From positions 1 through 37,364 of the forward strand of contig CAIMXI010000041.1 in the NCBI GenBank assembly GCA_903845365.1: a stretch of DNA of 37,364 bases, given 5' to 3'. The notes under the pieces were generated by a model that ran no database searches, was not told where the DNA came from, and saw only the letters and a list, made by a program, of their open reading frames with translations. This document shows positions 1-13,300 of this stretch, in pieces. Position 1 is the stretch's first letter; each line of letters opens with the position of its first letter. The translations under genes were made by a program, and so were the position numbers. Source of the DNA: an uncultured Geobacteraceae bacterium. GTDB lineage: Bacteria > Desulfobacterota > Desulfuromonadia > Geobacterales > Pseudopelobacteraceae.

Positions 1-1271
1 GCAGCGTCTTCGGCATATTTTTTAGCACCATATCCCTGACCCACTACAACTTCACCGCTGGTCTTTGTTGCCCATTCATGCGCAAGCGTAGAGCTATTGG
101 AAGCATCTGCTGCTGAACCGGCTGCTGCACCGGAACTTGCTTCCGCTTCTCCTGCTTTTGTAGTGGAAATTCCTGCTTGCGTAGTTGCTGTACCTGCCTG
201 CGTATTTGCTATGCCAGCCTGTGTATTTGCCGTTGTTGCAGCACCTTCCGATGTTGCGGCACTCGCTGCGGACTCTCCCGCTTTGGTATTGGCAATTCCT
301 GCCTGAGTGGTCGCAATTCCTGCTTGTGACGTGGCTGTTGCTGCTGAACCTGCCGCTGTTGTTACATAACCGGACACTACAGCGCGATCCAGACCAGTTT
401 GCACCCTGTCTGCCGCTGTGGCCACTGCATCAAGACCTGTTTGCACCCTGTCTGCGGCTGTACCCTCTGCATCCAGATTTGTGTTCACCAGGTCGGTTGC
501 CGTATCGTCAGCGGCAGATTCTGCCAAGATGGCAGAGGCTGATGCTGATGTGGCACTTGCATCGGCATTGGTAGCGGAGGAGCTTGCGGATATTGAAGAA
601 GCTCCTGCGGCTGTTGCTGATAAACCTGCTGCGGTTTTTGAGCCGTCTGCGGCGACCGCTGAACCGGATGCGGCTGTAGCACTCGCTGCGGACTCTCCGG
701 CTTTTGTGGTGGCAATTCCTGCCTGAGTAGTCGAGGTGCCTGCGGCATTGCTTGATGCCGACGCTGCCTGGTTGGCATTAGTTGCTGATGCGGCAGCATT
801 ATCCGCTTGTGTTGTTGCTATGCCCACTTGTGTCGTAGCTGTGGTAGCTGAACCTGCTGCTGATGTGGCACTTGCAGCGGCATTGGTGGCAGAGACGGCA
901 GCCAGCAACTTACTTTCATAAGCGCTTTCGGCTGATATAAGAGCGTTGATATACTGATTACGAAGCGGCTCCGGTGGAGCTTCTTCAAGGTACATTAAGA
1001 TGTCAGCCGTAGAATCATCGGTAATATGAAATGGTATGTCAGCACAGATTTTACCTGTACCGTCAGTTGCAATCATGCGTATTCGGGAGTTCTGGGCAAG
1101 GCTTATGCTGAAATTGCCGTACTCGTCAACGGTTGTCGTTTGCGGGTCAAGCGTTATCAGTGAACCCTGCACCATCTGCGGCACAATAAGTGGTTTGACG
1201 ACAATGCTTGTACCAGGAGATGTGGTCAGACCCAGCGAGGCAACATTGCCGGTCAGTGTTTGATATAACAT
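1..1271 (-). CDS. Phage tail fibre protein, N-terminal part (runs off the left edge)
   Basis: Reading from an ATG at 1271 the frame stays open for 423 codons to the window edge, so the C-terminus is missing. A GGAAGGGA ribosome binding site lies just upstream. The first ~110 residues form a compact, non-repetitive domain. Residues ~125-380 are an Ala/Ser/Thr-rich region with repeats such as ATTQAGIATT and AADRVQTGLDA, expected to form a long trimeric coiled rod. The last visible residues (AHEWATKTSGEVVVGQGYG, then KKYAEDA) match the WA...YSAKxYAEDA segment common in tail fibres. Its position after the internal virion genes fits. The host-binding tip lies outside the window. The product class is an inference from composition and motif. 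Confidence 0.85.
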   Translation of the reverse strand, partial: MLYQTLTGNVASLGLTTSPGTSIVVKPLIVPQMVQGSLITLDPQTTTVDEYGNFSISLAQNSRIRMIATDGTGKICADIPFHITDDSTADILMYLEEAPPEPLRNQYINALISAESAYESKLLAAVSATNAAASATSAAGSATTATTQVGIATTQADNAAASATNANQAASASSNAAGTSTTQAGIATTKAGESAASATAASGSAVAADGSKTAAGLSATAAGASSISASSSATNADASATSASASAILAESAADDTATDLVNTNLDAEGTAADRVQTGLDAVATAADRVQTGLDRAVVSGYVTTAAGSAATATSQAGIATTQAGIANTKAGESAASAATSEGAATTANTQAGIANTQAGTATTQAGISTTKAGEAEASSGAAAGSAADASNSSTLAHEWATKTSGEVVVGQGYGAKKYAEDA

Positions 1272-1290
1272 GCGCTTTCCCTTCCGTATT

Positions 1291-1336
1291 CGCCATAATT
1301 ACGGCGTATAGTACAGATAAAAAAATAATTACTCAA
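1291..1336 (-). promoter_or_regulatory. Phage promoter P1 with start-site palindrome, upstream of the tail fibre
   Basis: On the minus strand there is a -35 box TTGAGT (1336-1331), a 17-base T-rich spacer and a -10 box TACTAT (1313-1308). One base later comes the palindrome CGCCGTAATTATGGCG (1306-1291), overlapping the expected start site. The same arrangement recurs at 17053-17100. The tail fibre start codon follows 20 bases downstream, so this should let the fibre be transcribed separately from the giant gene. Confidence 0.65.
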
Positions 1337-1372
1337 TATTGATTTTTCTGTTCTGAGAAAATAAAAACATAT

Positions 1373-4300
1373 TTACTGTGCCATACGCTGCTGTAGCATC
1401 GCTTTCTTATTTGGTTTGGCTATCCGTGATGCCCGCACGGTTTCTGCGGTAATAATGCCAACTTTTGGAAACGCTTGTGACTTTCTTAGTCCGACATTGA
1501 ATCTCTGTATATCGATAGCTTTACTATCACCTGTTCTGAGCCCGTCAAGCAGATCTTGCCGCTGTTCATTCCAGTGGGCATTTACCTTATTCAGATTCAT
1601 CGCAATTTCTGTCCGCTTTGATTGTTCAAGCGGCTGGAAACCAAATCCGCGAGCGGCGGCTTCCATTGCATCGTATTTCACCGGTTTACCATTTTCATCA
1701 AATACCGGCTTGCCGTGACTGGTGGTTGCGCCCTTGGTGGCCATGCGGTACGCTGTCATTGGTGCAGCAATGGCGCTCGGTGCGGCAGATTCAAGCGCAC
1801 GGACATAATTACCCTTTGCCAGATTTTCACCGGTTTTCATGCCCTTATCCAACATCCCGGACCAGACACCCATTGCGGCCTCACCTGCGCTTCTCTCGCC
1901 GGTAACAAATCCGGACATGGGAATATTCAGGCGCATCGAATTACTGATATTAATTCCGGCAGCACCTACGGCACCGTGCCAGATAAAGGCATCAAAGCGC
2001 TCACCGGCAAAACCGAAATCTTTCAGGTGGGTTTTTGTCCACTGTTGCAAATCCATCTTGATGCTACGGCCAAAGATACGGCGATAAAGCTTATCGGCCT
2101 CGTCTCCACCGGCCATTGCTGATGCTCCACCGATAGCGACAATCATGGCGCTGTATTTAAGCAGTGCCAACATATCGGCTTTCTGGCCGCTGGTTGCCCG
2201 GTTGTAAATCCAGTTCCAGTTATTAAATACAAACGACTGCAAAGCATAGGCGGTTCTGCCAACCGGATTTCTCGCCCATCCTGGTAGGTTGGCTCTGCTC
2301 ATCTCAAAATTGGTTTTGCGGTTCACATCCAGGGCAAAATCAATTGCGTCAGATTTACTCATACCGTCAGCGAGTCCGGAGCGATACGCAGCAAGGATCA
2401 TGGTACGCCGGTTCATAAGCTCCATTTCCTGGAACGGCATCATCGCTTTGTTGACAAGAGTATGGAAATGTTGTGAAATTTTCCCGGTTGTTCCTTCGTG
2501 GGCACCGGACATTTCATTGACTGCCGTCTCCATCTCTTGAAGCTTCCAGATTTTGCTATTAAACAGCTCTTTCTCGGCGGCTGACAGTTTGCCGCTCATA
2601 ATATCTTTTTGTGCAGTGAAGATTGCAGATACACTATTCTGCTTGGTTCTCCGCCCCAGCTCTGCAACACCAAGAGTCCAGACCTGTGTGCCGTTGACTA
2701 GGATCGAAGAAACCTTTCCACCCAGATACATGAAAGTAGCAATCGATCGAGCGTTACCACTGATACGGTCAGCGAGGCCCATGTTACGCAGTGTATCCTT
2801 AATATACTGCTCCGCCCACACTTTGACTTCAGGTGGAGCATAGCGAAAGTTTCCAAACTGTTCTCTTGCATAGAGAGCCTTTGACAGCATACCTGCTGTA
2901 GACGTCATGTAGTCGTCATAGAGCTGCAAGGCGTTTTCGGTTTCGTACCCTTCAATCATGTATGGAGCGCGTTCGATCTGGTGGCGACCTGCTCCACGTC
3001 CCATCAAAACTTCAGCGCTGCCCTTGATTATGCTATTGCGCAGTTCAGTATATTGATCTTTAGTTACTTCTCCTTTTTTCATAAGCCTGTCAATCGTCTC
3101 AAGTTGTGCTTGTTCCAGCGCAAAATCACCTGCCAGATCTCCATAAGCAGATTCAGACATACCACGGGCAGTATCATTACTGCTTTCGTAAGTTTCTCCC
3201 TCACGGAAGTTGACCGGCATTGCTCCCTTCATGTTTTTACGTACACCGGCCAGTGCTTTTTCAGCACTATACTGGCTTTCGTGAAGCTGCATGAAAACCT
3301 TGACACGGACACGGGTATCAGTAGCCGACTTGATCTGTGCATCCAGCTCGCGCAATGCCGCCTTGCTTTCGCCTTCCTCTTCCTTGCGGTCACGTTCGGC
3401 CCGCAGTTCAACCAGATGCTGCTTGTTCTTTTCAATGACTGCCGGGACTACATGCTTCGCAAGTTTCAGGAACTCTGCAATATCTTCTTTTGATCCAGTG
3501 ACAATCAACTGTCCGTTGGCGGTCAGCGCCTTACCATTGATGAAGGCACCAAATTTGATGCGTTTGTCACGATCTGCCGCGTCATATTTGTTGTTAATGC
3601 CTTTTACGATGGTGGTCAGCATATCGGTTGCCTGCGGACCGGCATAGTAAGGCAGATATGCCTGACTGCTGTTATCACCGTGCCCTTCCGTTTTAACGCT
3701 TTTCACCTCAAACTTAAGTTCGTTGACGATATGATATACATTCACTTGATGTTTGCCTTCGCCATGATTACGCGGCAACCATCCTGGGCGCTCTGATAGC
3801 GATTGACGGTAATCGGTAATGTGTCGTTTTATGGCCTCTTCTTCAACTCCGGCCTTGCGAGCCATTTCGATAAAGATACGCTCCCGCTCTTTGGCGACAA
3901 CTTGGTCAATATGATTACGAACATCCTTGTAAACCTTGAATGCCGCTTCGGTCGGCTTGGCTGCAGCAATTGTTTTATTAGTCATGGCCTTGTCAAGACC
4001 GGCATAGACCCGTGATTTCCGGTCGCCTTCAACCAGCAGAGTGCTGACGGCACGCTGTTCGGCACCGGATAGTGCAGCATTTGCCGCCTGAATCCTGCCC
4101 CATGCGGTAGCCTTATCCGGATTCTGCCACCGGCCATAGGTATCCTTGACGCGGCTCCACAAGGATGAATCTTTTGTAGTGCCGTCCCCTCCCATAAAAG
4201 CCAGTTGAAAGCCGATCTTATCCTCTTCCCTTGAAATACCGGCTTCGACGAACGGCTGTTTGTGTGCGTCGCGTTCCGCCTGAAAGACCGGGTTGCCGAA

Positions 4301-7300
4301 TAACCAGCCCATAGCATTTTTTACCGAATCAGGAGCAATCGATTCAAACCATTTGCGACTACGGGAGAAATCGAGCGGATTAAGAATCTGGCCAATACCT
4401 TTGCTTATCCCTTCGGTAAAGTTATCGCCAAAGGTTTCCTTGGCTGAGGTGAGGGCAGAGGTGATTGAAGGGGCGAGAGCAAAATTCGCTTCGTTTGGCA
4501 TTATTGGCTTGACAATATCTTTCTCGGTGAATATTCTATTGGTTAATCTGCCCTGCTGGTCACCAAGAACAGGCAATTGGAGCCTGTGCCTGCGGGACCA
4601 TGCGGGGCTTTTTTCTTCGTCAATATATCTCAGCTTTGTATCCAGCCAGTTCTGTAACTCATTGAGACTTTCTTTCCCGTAAATGCTGCCAATTTTGTTG
4701 ATTTTTTCAAAGTTGAGATATTCATTCAGATGTATTGCAACAATAACGGGTTTGATGCCCCCTTTAGAATTTGCATCGATTTCAGTTATCACCACAAAGC
4801 CTTTTGATTTTGAGTCTACAATAGCGATAGGTCGATGCAAGTTTTCCGGAATTTGCATAATATCTGCTATGTCTAATTCGTGCCCCTGCAACCCAGCCAT
4901 AGGAGTGCCAAGCAATTTACGCAACACTCTCTGCTCCATTTTTACAGGAAGTTGCTTCGCTCCCAATAAGGTTAGTGGTTCAGGCGTATGAGTGACTTTA
5001 ATAGTATCGGATGCGGGTAGCACGGAATAGTCGTCATCCAGCCAAGCTTTGATTTGCTTTTGCAGATTCTCTATATCCTGTTTTATGCGGTCGCCAAGTC
5101 GCTCACCCGCTGTTTTCCCGAGAGCAAACAAACCAGCACCGTCACTCCCTATACTTAGCCTCTTTTCTCCAATCCTTAACATCTCCGCCACGGCCAGCGA
5201 AATTTCACTATCAGAAACATGAGAAATCAAACCGTTTTGCCGTAGCCAGTGTTTGATATACATGAACAGACGTTGCATCAAGCCTGCTGGCTTGATACTT
5301 CCGTCGGCCACCTGTTCGGCAATTGCAGCGGTTGCCTCCTGTACGGCTTTGCGGAACTGCTTTTCGTCGGTCAGGTCATAGTCATAACGAACGGCTACCT
5401 GATCAAGTATGCGGTGTGCCTGTTTGGTTGCTTCTGTTTTGCTGCCCGCCGTGCGTTTGAACCAGTCAACAGCCAGGTCAACAATCTTCTTTGTTTGGCC
5501 GGCGTGTGCCATCTCGTGACCAATAACCAACGCTTTGACCCGTTGCATATCTTGGATGTTGCCAGCAATAACATGGATGGTACCGTTGTATTCCATCGCC
5601 TGTACTCTGGCAGGGTCGACCTTTGCTATTTTGATTTGATTATATGCTGTGGGATTTGCTGCTTTCAAATCAGCGGGGGTTTGCCAGATTTTTACCTGTT
5701 TAGCAATAGGGAGAGTAGATACCCATGTTTGCGCCTCAGCCGCTTGGACACCTGTGTTCAAATAGGTTTTGTCACGTAAAGCAAAAGACGCATTTACGAC
5801 CTGGCCAATATCTCCGCCACCAAGATCACTGCCAGCCCCAAAGCGAACACGGTCGCCTTTGATATATTGGTTGTCACCCTCTGCCCGTTTATCGGCCATA
5901 TCCTTTTCAAGATTGTTAACCTGCTCAGCGATCTGCTTGTATCTCTCTCGCATCTGTTCCAGTTTGGCAACATCCGGCATTTTCAGCTTATCCAGAGTCA
6001 ACTCTGCAGTCGCTATATCTGCTTTCGTTCGCTCCAGGTCGTTTACTGCTCTTGAATGCAGTAGTGCTACGGTTGATTTGATTTCTCCGGTAGCAAACAG
6101 TGACCTGAGTTTCGCTTCGCTCATATACTGCAGGCCGTTTACATCTAAATCATAAAGGCGATGTCCGTTTAAAAAAGCTCTAAAATCAAACTCACCCAAA
6201 CGCAATCCAGGTATCTTTGTAATTACAATCTGAGCGCTGCCGAAGGAATACTCGACTTCTCCTCTGTCGCCAACTTCATCAAGCATTTCCGATATGCGCA
6301 TTGCTGCCTCTGCGGCTTGCGAAGTTTTTGCAAGTTTGGCAAGTCCAGGCTTTCCGGGCACAGTCGGTTTTTTTAGTAGTTTTACCTGTTTGTCCTGTTC
6401 CTCTTGTGTGAGATCTTGGTGTTCAATGGCGGCTTTAGCTGCTGCATATTCAGGGAACACAACATTTTCGTAATGCTGAAATTCCTCCCTGAATTTAACG
6501 AGTGCCGCGTTGTATGCATCCGTCAGATCATCGGCATACTCTTCGCCATTGACGGTATATGATGTAACATCTTTAAGTTCATCAAGATCGCGTTTGGTAC
6601 TATCAACATTACTCTGGTTTTCCTTAAGCAGACTTGCGGCATTATTTACTATTCTTTCTGACGCTCTACGCCGTGCCAGTATAGACCTGTGTGTTGACTC
6701 CGCCTCGTCAATATCTTTTTCAAGTTTAAATTTCTCTCTGAAAATAGGATTGCCGGTTGTCTCTGCCATAAATTCAGCATAGCCCGCTGAATCGGTGGCT
6801 TCTTCTGTAAGGCTATCGGCGCCACTACGGAAGTCATCAAGCATTCCCGCTTTGCGTGACAGAATCTGCCACATAACAGCATCAAACGTGCGACTGGTAG
6901 AATAGGCAACAATCTCCACCTTAAACCCGTCCGGATTAACCATATACAGGCTGTTGCCCTGGCGGATAATTCGGCCTTCCCGTTGCTCTACATCTGACGG
7001 CCTCCACGGTGCATCAAGGTGATGCAAGGCCACGAGCCGTTCCTGAGCATTCATGCCTGCACCCATTTTCTTGCTGGAACCAATCAAAACCCGAAGATCA
7101 CCTGAATTGACACGAGCGTACAGCTCTGTTTTCTGCTGATCCGAATTTGCATCATGAATAAAGGCTATTTCGTTTTCCTTAATTCCTTTTTCGATCAAGG
7201 TTCTTTTCAGTTCGTCATATACCGAAAAGCCACTATCAGCCGTCAATAGTACGGATAATTCTTCATCACCTATATTCTCGCGGTACTCTTCCAGTTTTTC

Positions 7301-10300
7301 CCGACGTGCGGCATTCGCGTCACTGTCGGCAGATTCGTTGAGCTGTAAAATCTCAACATCCAGCTTAATGCTTATCATGTTCCATTTTTCACGATAGGAA
7401 AGGTCAGCCAGGAGGGCCATGAAACGATTGTCTTTATCAAGGCCAAGAACCTTAAGAGCGTCTTTGATGAATTTATCGGCTGCTTTTCCGGTACCCTTGG
7501 CCGGTGTTGACAGGTCACAGAATACCAACTGAGTGCCCTTGTTAGAATTGGTGTCATGGTATATCCGCATGATCTCGGTTGCAGAGCGGTTTATCTTGTT
7601 GGCTGGACCGCTTGGAGCAGCAGGATCAACAAGTCTGATATCAAGCGCCATTTTACGGGCGTCACTCATCAGCCAAAGGTGGTTATCTTCTCTCGGATCA
7701 TTACCACCGCCAAGTCTTTCAAGACGGTCAGCGCGAGCAATCAGATATTCTGTATAAGCCTGTTGCGCTTCGGTCGGTTCACCAACATCAAGTCTCCGGC
7801 CACCATCCTTCACTTGTGGTATAGGGAAAGCCTCTGATTCGTTGCTTCCGGTTTCCTTGTTCATTTCCCGGATCTGTTCAGCGTAGATCCGTTTAAGATC
7901 CTGCATGGAAATAATGTCGGCAAACTCGGAATAGAGCTGCAGCATACTGGTGAGATTGTCGAAGGTACTCATGATCTGCCGCTCTTTAAGTTTCTGAGAA
8001 GCGGTGTATTCAATAGTCGGCTGGATCAGTGCGTATGTTTTCGCCCAACTGTCAAAGACATCAAGCTTACGATCTTTCAGGCCGGGACGATTCAGGTAAC
8101 GCAACACGGCATACATCTCAACAAGGCTGTTACTGATAGGCGTACCGGTGGCAAAGGTGATGGCACCATCCTTGCTACGGAGATACTGAATCTTTGCATA
8201 GAGGTCAAAAGACTTCTTTGCGCCCTTGGGATTACCCATACCGGTAATATTCTGCATACTGGTTGAGTATTCAAGATTCTTGAATTCGTGGGACTCATCA
8301 ACAGTCAGGTTGTCAATACCCATGTTTTCAAAGGTAATGACGTTATCGGTTGGCCTGCTGAGCAGGCCGGCCATTTTCTCCCTTTTCTTGGCAATCCGCT
8401 CGGTAATATTGCGAACCGTTCGACTGTCACCAGCGGTATCAGCCTGTTGTAGTGCCCGTTCCAGATAAGATATCTCTTCCATCAGGATTTCGCGCTGTGT
8501 CTCTGCCTCCATTGGAATAAAGCCGAATGAGGAATGACCGACGATAACAGCATCGAAATTACCGGTTGCAATCCTGGCAAACAGGCGTCGGCGATTCTTG
8601 GCAGCAAAGTCTTTCGGTGTAGCCGCCAGAATGTTGGCACCGGGATAGAGTTTCAGGAAGTCTGCAGCCCACTGTCCGACAAGATGATTCGGCACGACAA
8701 CCATAGGCTTGTTTGAAAGTCCGAGACGTTTGCGTTCCATGACGCCGGTAATAACAGTAAAGGTCTTTCCGGCACCGACAACATGATCTAACAGAGTCAC
8801 AGGTGATTGAATCATGCGCCATGCGGCATTGCGTTGACTGTTGCGAAGGCGAACAGCAGGAGAAGCACCAACCGTTTTAAGATATTTACCGTTGAATACA
8901 CGGGGAGCGTGAGTGTTCTGTGTATCGTTATACACTTTGGTCAAGAAGCTTGCTTGCATTGGGTCTGCCATAACCCAGTCTTTGAATGTTGCAGACATTC
9001 GCTTAACGATGGGACTAAGCGCTTTGGTGCGTTCCTTATTCACGGTACGTGAGCCACCAGGCGGAGCCGGATCATAGGCAACAACAGCCTGCTTGTTGGC
9101 AATGGCGTTGAATAGTTCGGCAATGCCATAATCTTCATTCTGCATCAGGACGTTGACATCGTTGGTGGTGACAGTACCGGAAGAAACTATTTTAACAGCA
9201 CCGGTTTCAGGCAATACCATAACACGAGCGTTGCTGATACCAAGATACTCGGCAAAGGCTGTATAGACACTTTCCGGTACCCATGTTGCGCCCAGGTCAA
9301 CAAAGATCTTTTCTGTTGGTACATCGGCTGGCAATACCCGCTTGAGCGCTTCGACATTCTTTTCATACCCGTCACGGCCATCGACCCGTGACAGCTTAGC
9401 CTTGACATTACCAGACAGATAGCTGTCCTCCTGTATCCACTCTCCTGTTTCCGGGTCACGGAATATAAGGTTTTCATTGGCCAGCTTCTCGGTAACACCT
9501 TCAACAGTGTCTTTCGTCAATCCAGCGATATAGGCCAGATCAAGCTTGCCCTTCTCTGACAGTGAAATGTTGTAGCCGTCTCTGGCGTTTTCCGCTGTTA
9601 CGATATTCTTCTGCGGGAAGTAGACTCGTTCTTTCAGGAGCGAAGCCTTAACTGCTTGTGCCTTCTTTGGCTTGCTACCTAACACCTTTGCTCTTGCTGC
9701 CGTGATTGCCGGTTTAAAGCTGGATTCAAGGCCGGATTCAATCTTGACATCTTCCGCCATCAGCGAAGAGTTTGCGGTTTCACTGATGTAGCCGTACTTT
9801 TCCACGAAAGCATCGTATGTTTTGTTGAGTGTACGGCGTTGCGCTTCAATATCGGGGCGATCAAACCGCTCTGCCTCAATCAGAGAATAAGCCAGTTTAC
9901 GCAGATTCATCATACCCTTGATACGATTCAACCGGGTTACACCAAGGCTCTGCTTTTCTGTCCACGGAGTATCAGCGGTTAATTCAATAAAGGTTGGATT
10001 TCCCTGTTCATCATCATCTTCACGCATAAACAGCTTGTTGTTCTCTTCAAAATAGCCACCTACACCAATATCTTCACGGTTCATCTGAATTGACGTAGCT
10101 GCTGCATCGGCCTTAGCTGCTGTTGGTTTGAAGATGTCTTTATGCTTTGCCAGAAGATCCCCGGCAATAACCTTTTCCAGTTCGGCTACCGTGTCCTGTC
10201 CAGGTCGGGCATTAAGAGTGAATTCGCCTTTACCATCCTCTTTGCGCCACTGACCGCCGTACATCGTTCCCTTCATGGAAGGTTCGCCCAACATCATTTC

Positions 10301-13300
10301 AGGACGCTTGGCAAACCAGTTATTTACTGTTACCTCTTCGCCCGCTGCGTTGGTCATGGTGACATCGGTTTTCAGCCAACCTTTGTACTGTTCATCTGCG
10401 TTTTCATTCGGCATGAGCTTCTGGAAAAACACCAGGTCTGTTGTAACCTCTGTGCCGGCGTTCTTGGCAAAAGCATCATTAGGCAGGCGGATAGCGGAAA
10501 GGAACTTGAATTGTTTAGCGAGATAGTCCCTTGCTTCCGGATCGGCGGTATCCATAAAACGACTAGTGACAACCATTGCCATAACTCCGCCAGGTCGTAA
10601 GTGCATGGCGCTCTTGGCGATGATATAGTTATGGATCTTGAAGCCAGAAATCTCAGAGCGTTTCTTGTTGGCGTCGGTGATTCGCTCGCCGCCGAAGGGA
10701 GGATTGCCGATAACAAGATCAAACTTGCCATAAGGGAATTCTGCATCCTGAAATCCGGATTGCAGGAGTTGTGCCTCTGGATAGAGGTATTGACCAATTT
10801 TGGCTGTGACAAGATCCAGCTCGGAACCGTACCATTTTGACGAGGCTGCTTGTTTCCCAGGCATTAAGCCGATAAAGTTACCGCTGCCGTATGTTGGCTC
10901 CATGACGTTTCCGCCCGTGAAACCGAAGTGGTCAAGCACCTTATAGATAGAGCTGATAATATCTGAGCTGGTGTAGTGGGCATTCAAGACAGATTGACGA
11001 GCTTCAAAGTATTCCTCTTTGCTCATCAGCTTTTCCAGCTCAAGCCGTGCTTTCTGGTCTTGTGGCTGCTTACTGGCAGGATCAAAGACAGACTTGAGTC
11101 CACCCCATCCTACATAACGAGCCAGGACGTGCTGCTCTTCAATGGTTGGATAACGGTTTTCTGAATCAAGCGCTTTGATAAGACGGATTGCAGCCAGGTT
11201 GTTATCAATCTTCTGGCCGCGTGTACCTTCGCCAAGATGAGTATCTGCTGTGATGCGGTAGTTGCCCGGATTGGCACCGGAACGAAATAGCCCCCGTGGT
11301 TCGCTGGCTGGAGTGGATATTACAGGTTGTACGCTTCCCTTAGTTGACCCGCTGTCCGAAATATGAACAGATGTCGGCTTGCTTGCCACGCTTCCGCTTC
11401 GGACATTCTGAGTAGCATCAGTGCTTTCATTTCCTGCATCGTCAGGTTTGCTGCTGCTTCCGACTCCGCTTTCAGATGCTTGTTTGCTACCATTTCCTGA
11501 TAGACTTCCGGGTTGATCGCTTTCCAATGTTGCCGTGCTAGTGCTGCCATCTCTGGTATTGTCATCAGAAACCTCCTCGGTATTTTCTTCTATTATAGCA
11601 TGATTTCCTTTTTTTACATCATCCATAAAGCGCATGAGATAAGGTTTTATGGCATTTCCAAACTGTTTGGCAATAAACTGGAAAAACTCAGTCAACTGCT
11701 TGCCTGATTCTTTGAAATTGTTGTATGCCGCCACAAAATGCGGCTTGGCTTTTGAATAGGTCTCTTCGTCCACCGCTCCAGGGAATGATTTAAGCGACGA
11801 GCCGCCGAAGATATCAAACAAACCTTTCAGCGCTTCCTCTGCACCCTTCACGCCTGAATCGGCTGCGGCTTTCAGGATGTCGCCTGCGCCTCTGGTATCG
11901 GCTTTCGGTTCCAGGTAGTGCCGGTATTCTGGTTTGATGTCGCTGTTGTTGTTGGTTGCTGCTGCCGCCTTCAAAGTCGAAGCCTGTTCTCCTGGACTCA
12001 ACTCACTCCATTTAGAACCGGATATCCTGTGAACAACTTTTCTCATACTGCCATAGCTTGACGCTTCGGCTATAGTTTGCCGCTCACCGTACCCCATCTT
12101 ATCCCACTTGACAGAGAAATCAGGCTCTTGAGTGGGTGCTGCTTTTTTGTACTTAGCAGTCTGCTTGCTCCACAAATCATACAACCCGGCATAGCCGCCA
12201 ATATTCTTGACTGCAGACTCAAGATCATCCGGCTGCATCGCATAATAATCACGGACATATACTTCCAGATCTTTCTTGAATACATTATAGTATTCATCGG
12301 TTGCCTGACTGTTGTTTATAAACTTGGTTGCCATACTCCAAGCGGCATCAACAGCCTTGCGTTGCTTTTCTTTTTCATAGGGAGTGTTATCAACTTCGAT
12401 CTTACCCGGTACAGCGGTTACCTCATCAAACAGCGCCGCCATGTCGTCCAGGGACATGCTGTTGATTTCATCTTCAATGGTTTTGGTGGCAACCGCTGCC
12501 GGTTCATCCACAACACCTGTACGCTCTTTCATCTTAGCGATACGATCTTGCAGCGCTTTACGTGCTTTTGGTTCTTTGGCCGAAAGCATTTCTGCTTTTA
12601 GTTTTGCCAGATGCTTTACACGGAGAGCGGCATACCGGTCTATTCTTGTTGTTTCTCCTGCAGTTTTTGCTTGAATCGGTTTCTCATCGACTGCAGAAAC
12701 TTCTGCTGTTTCTGTTTCGGCAGCTTGTTCTTCACTTGTTCCAAAGATTGAATCAAAGAGTGCGAGAGCTTCATTGGTTTGTTCCTCCGTAATGTCTGTA
12801 AAAGAATCTGCTTCTTCATCGGCAGTAGTTATAGCATCAGCAATATCTTCCGAACTTAACTCCGGATACTGTTCTTCTAGCCGCTGTAATTCCTGCTGAC
12901 GCTCCTCATCCGTCATTGAATTGACCATCTCGGCATAGCGGTTTTCTTCTTTACGGTATGCATCCTCAGCCGCTTTTCCTGAATTATGTACGCTATAAGT
13001 ATGACGTGGCGGTTCTAGCGCCGCTGCCGACAAGCGATCAACAAGATCATTGTCACTCTCTTTCATATATCCGTTTTCAGTTAAGGCAATCTGTATATCG
13101 TGCAGAGACAAGCCATCCGGTTTAACAACATGCAATAATCCGGCACCTGATTCTTTTCCTGCCAGCTTGTTTAGCCGATGGGTAATGTCTTTGCCCGCCC
13201 CTGTCCCTGGAGTTGATTTATTTTTTCCAGGAGTAAAACCGAATTCTTTGTTGATGTCAGCACGACTGATACCGCCTATTTTGGCAATGGCTACTATCAG

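Noticed and set aside
97..921. Several Ala-rich open frames on the plus strand opposite the tail fibre gene
   Set aside because: They mirror the repeats of the minus-strand fibre gene, lack ribosome binding sites, and the minus frame is continuous with recognisable fibre motifs.
2981..3493. 170-codon plus-strand frame, and many similar ones, opposite the giant gene
   Set aside because: Their composition is that of antisense frames; no ribosome binding sites or domains, and the minus frame encodes recognisable domains throughout.
12640..12774. Possible third nested gene in the giant gene (44 codons, MKLSHSLIQSLEQV...)
   Set aside because: GGAGGA precedes the ATG, but the product is only a Lys/Gln-rich helix of the kind easily produced out of frame from an acidic linker; no distinctive motif.
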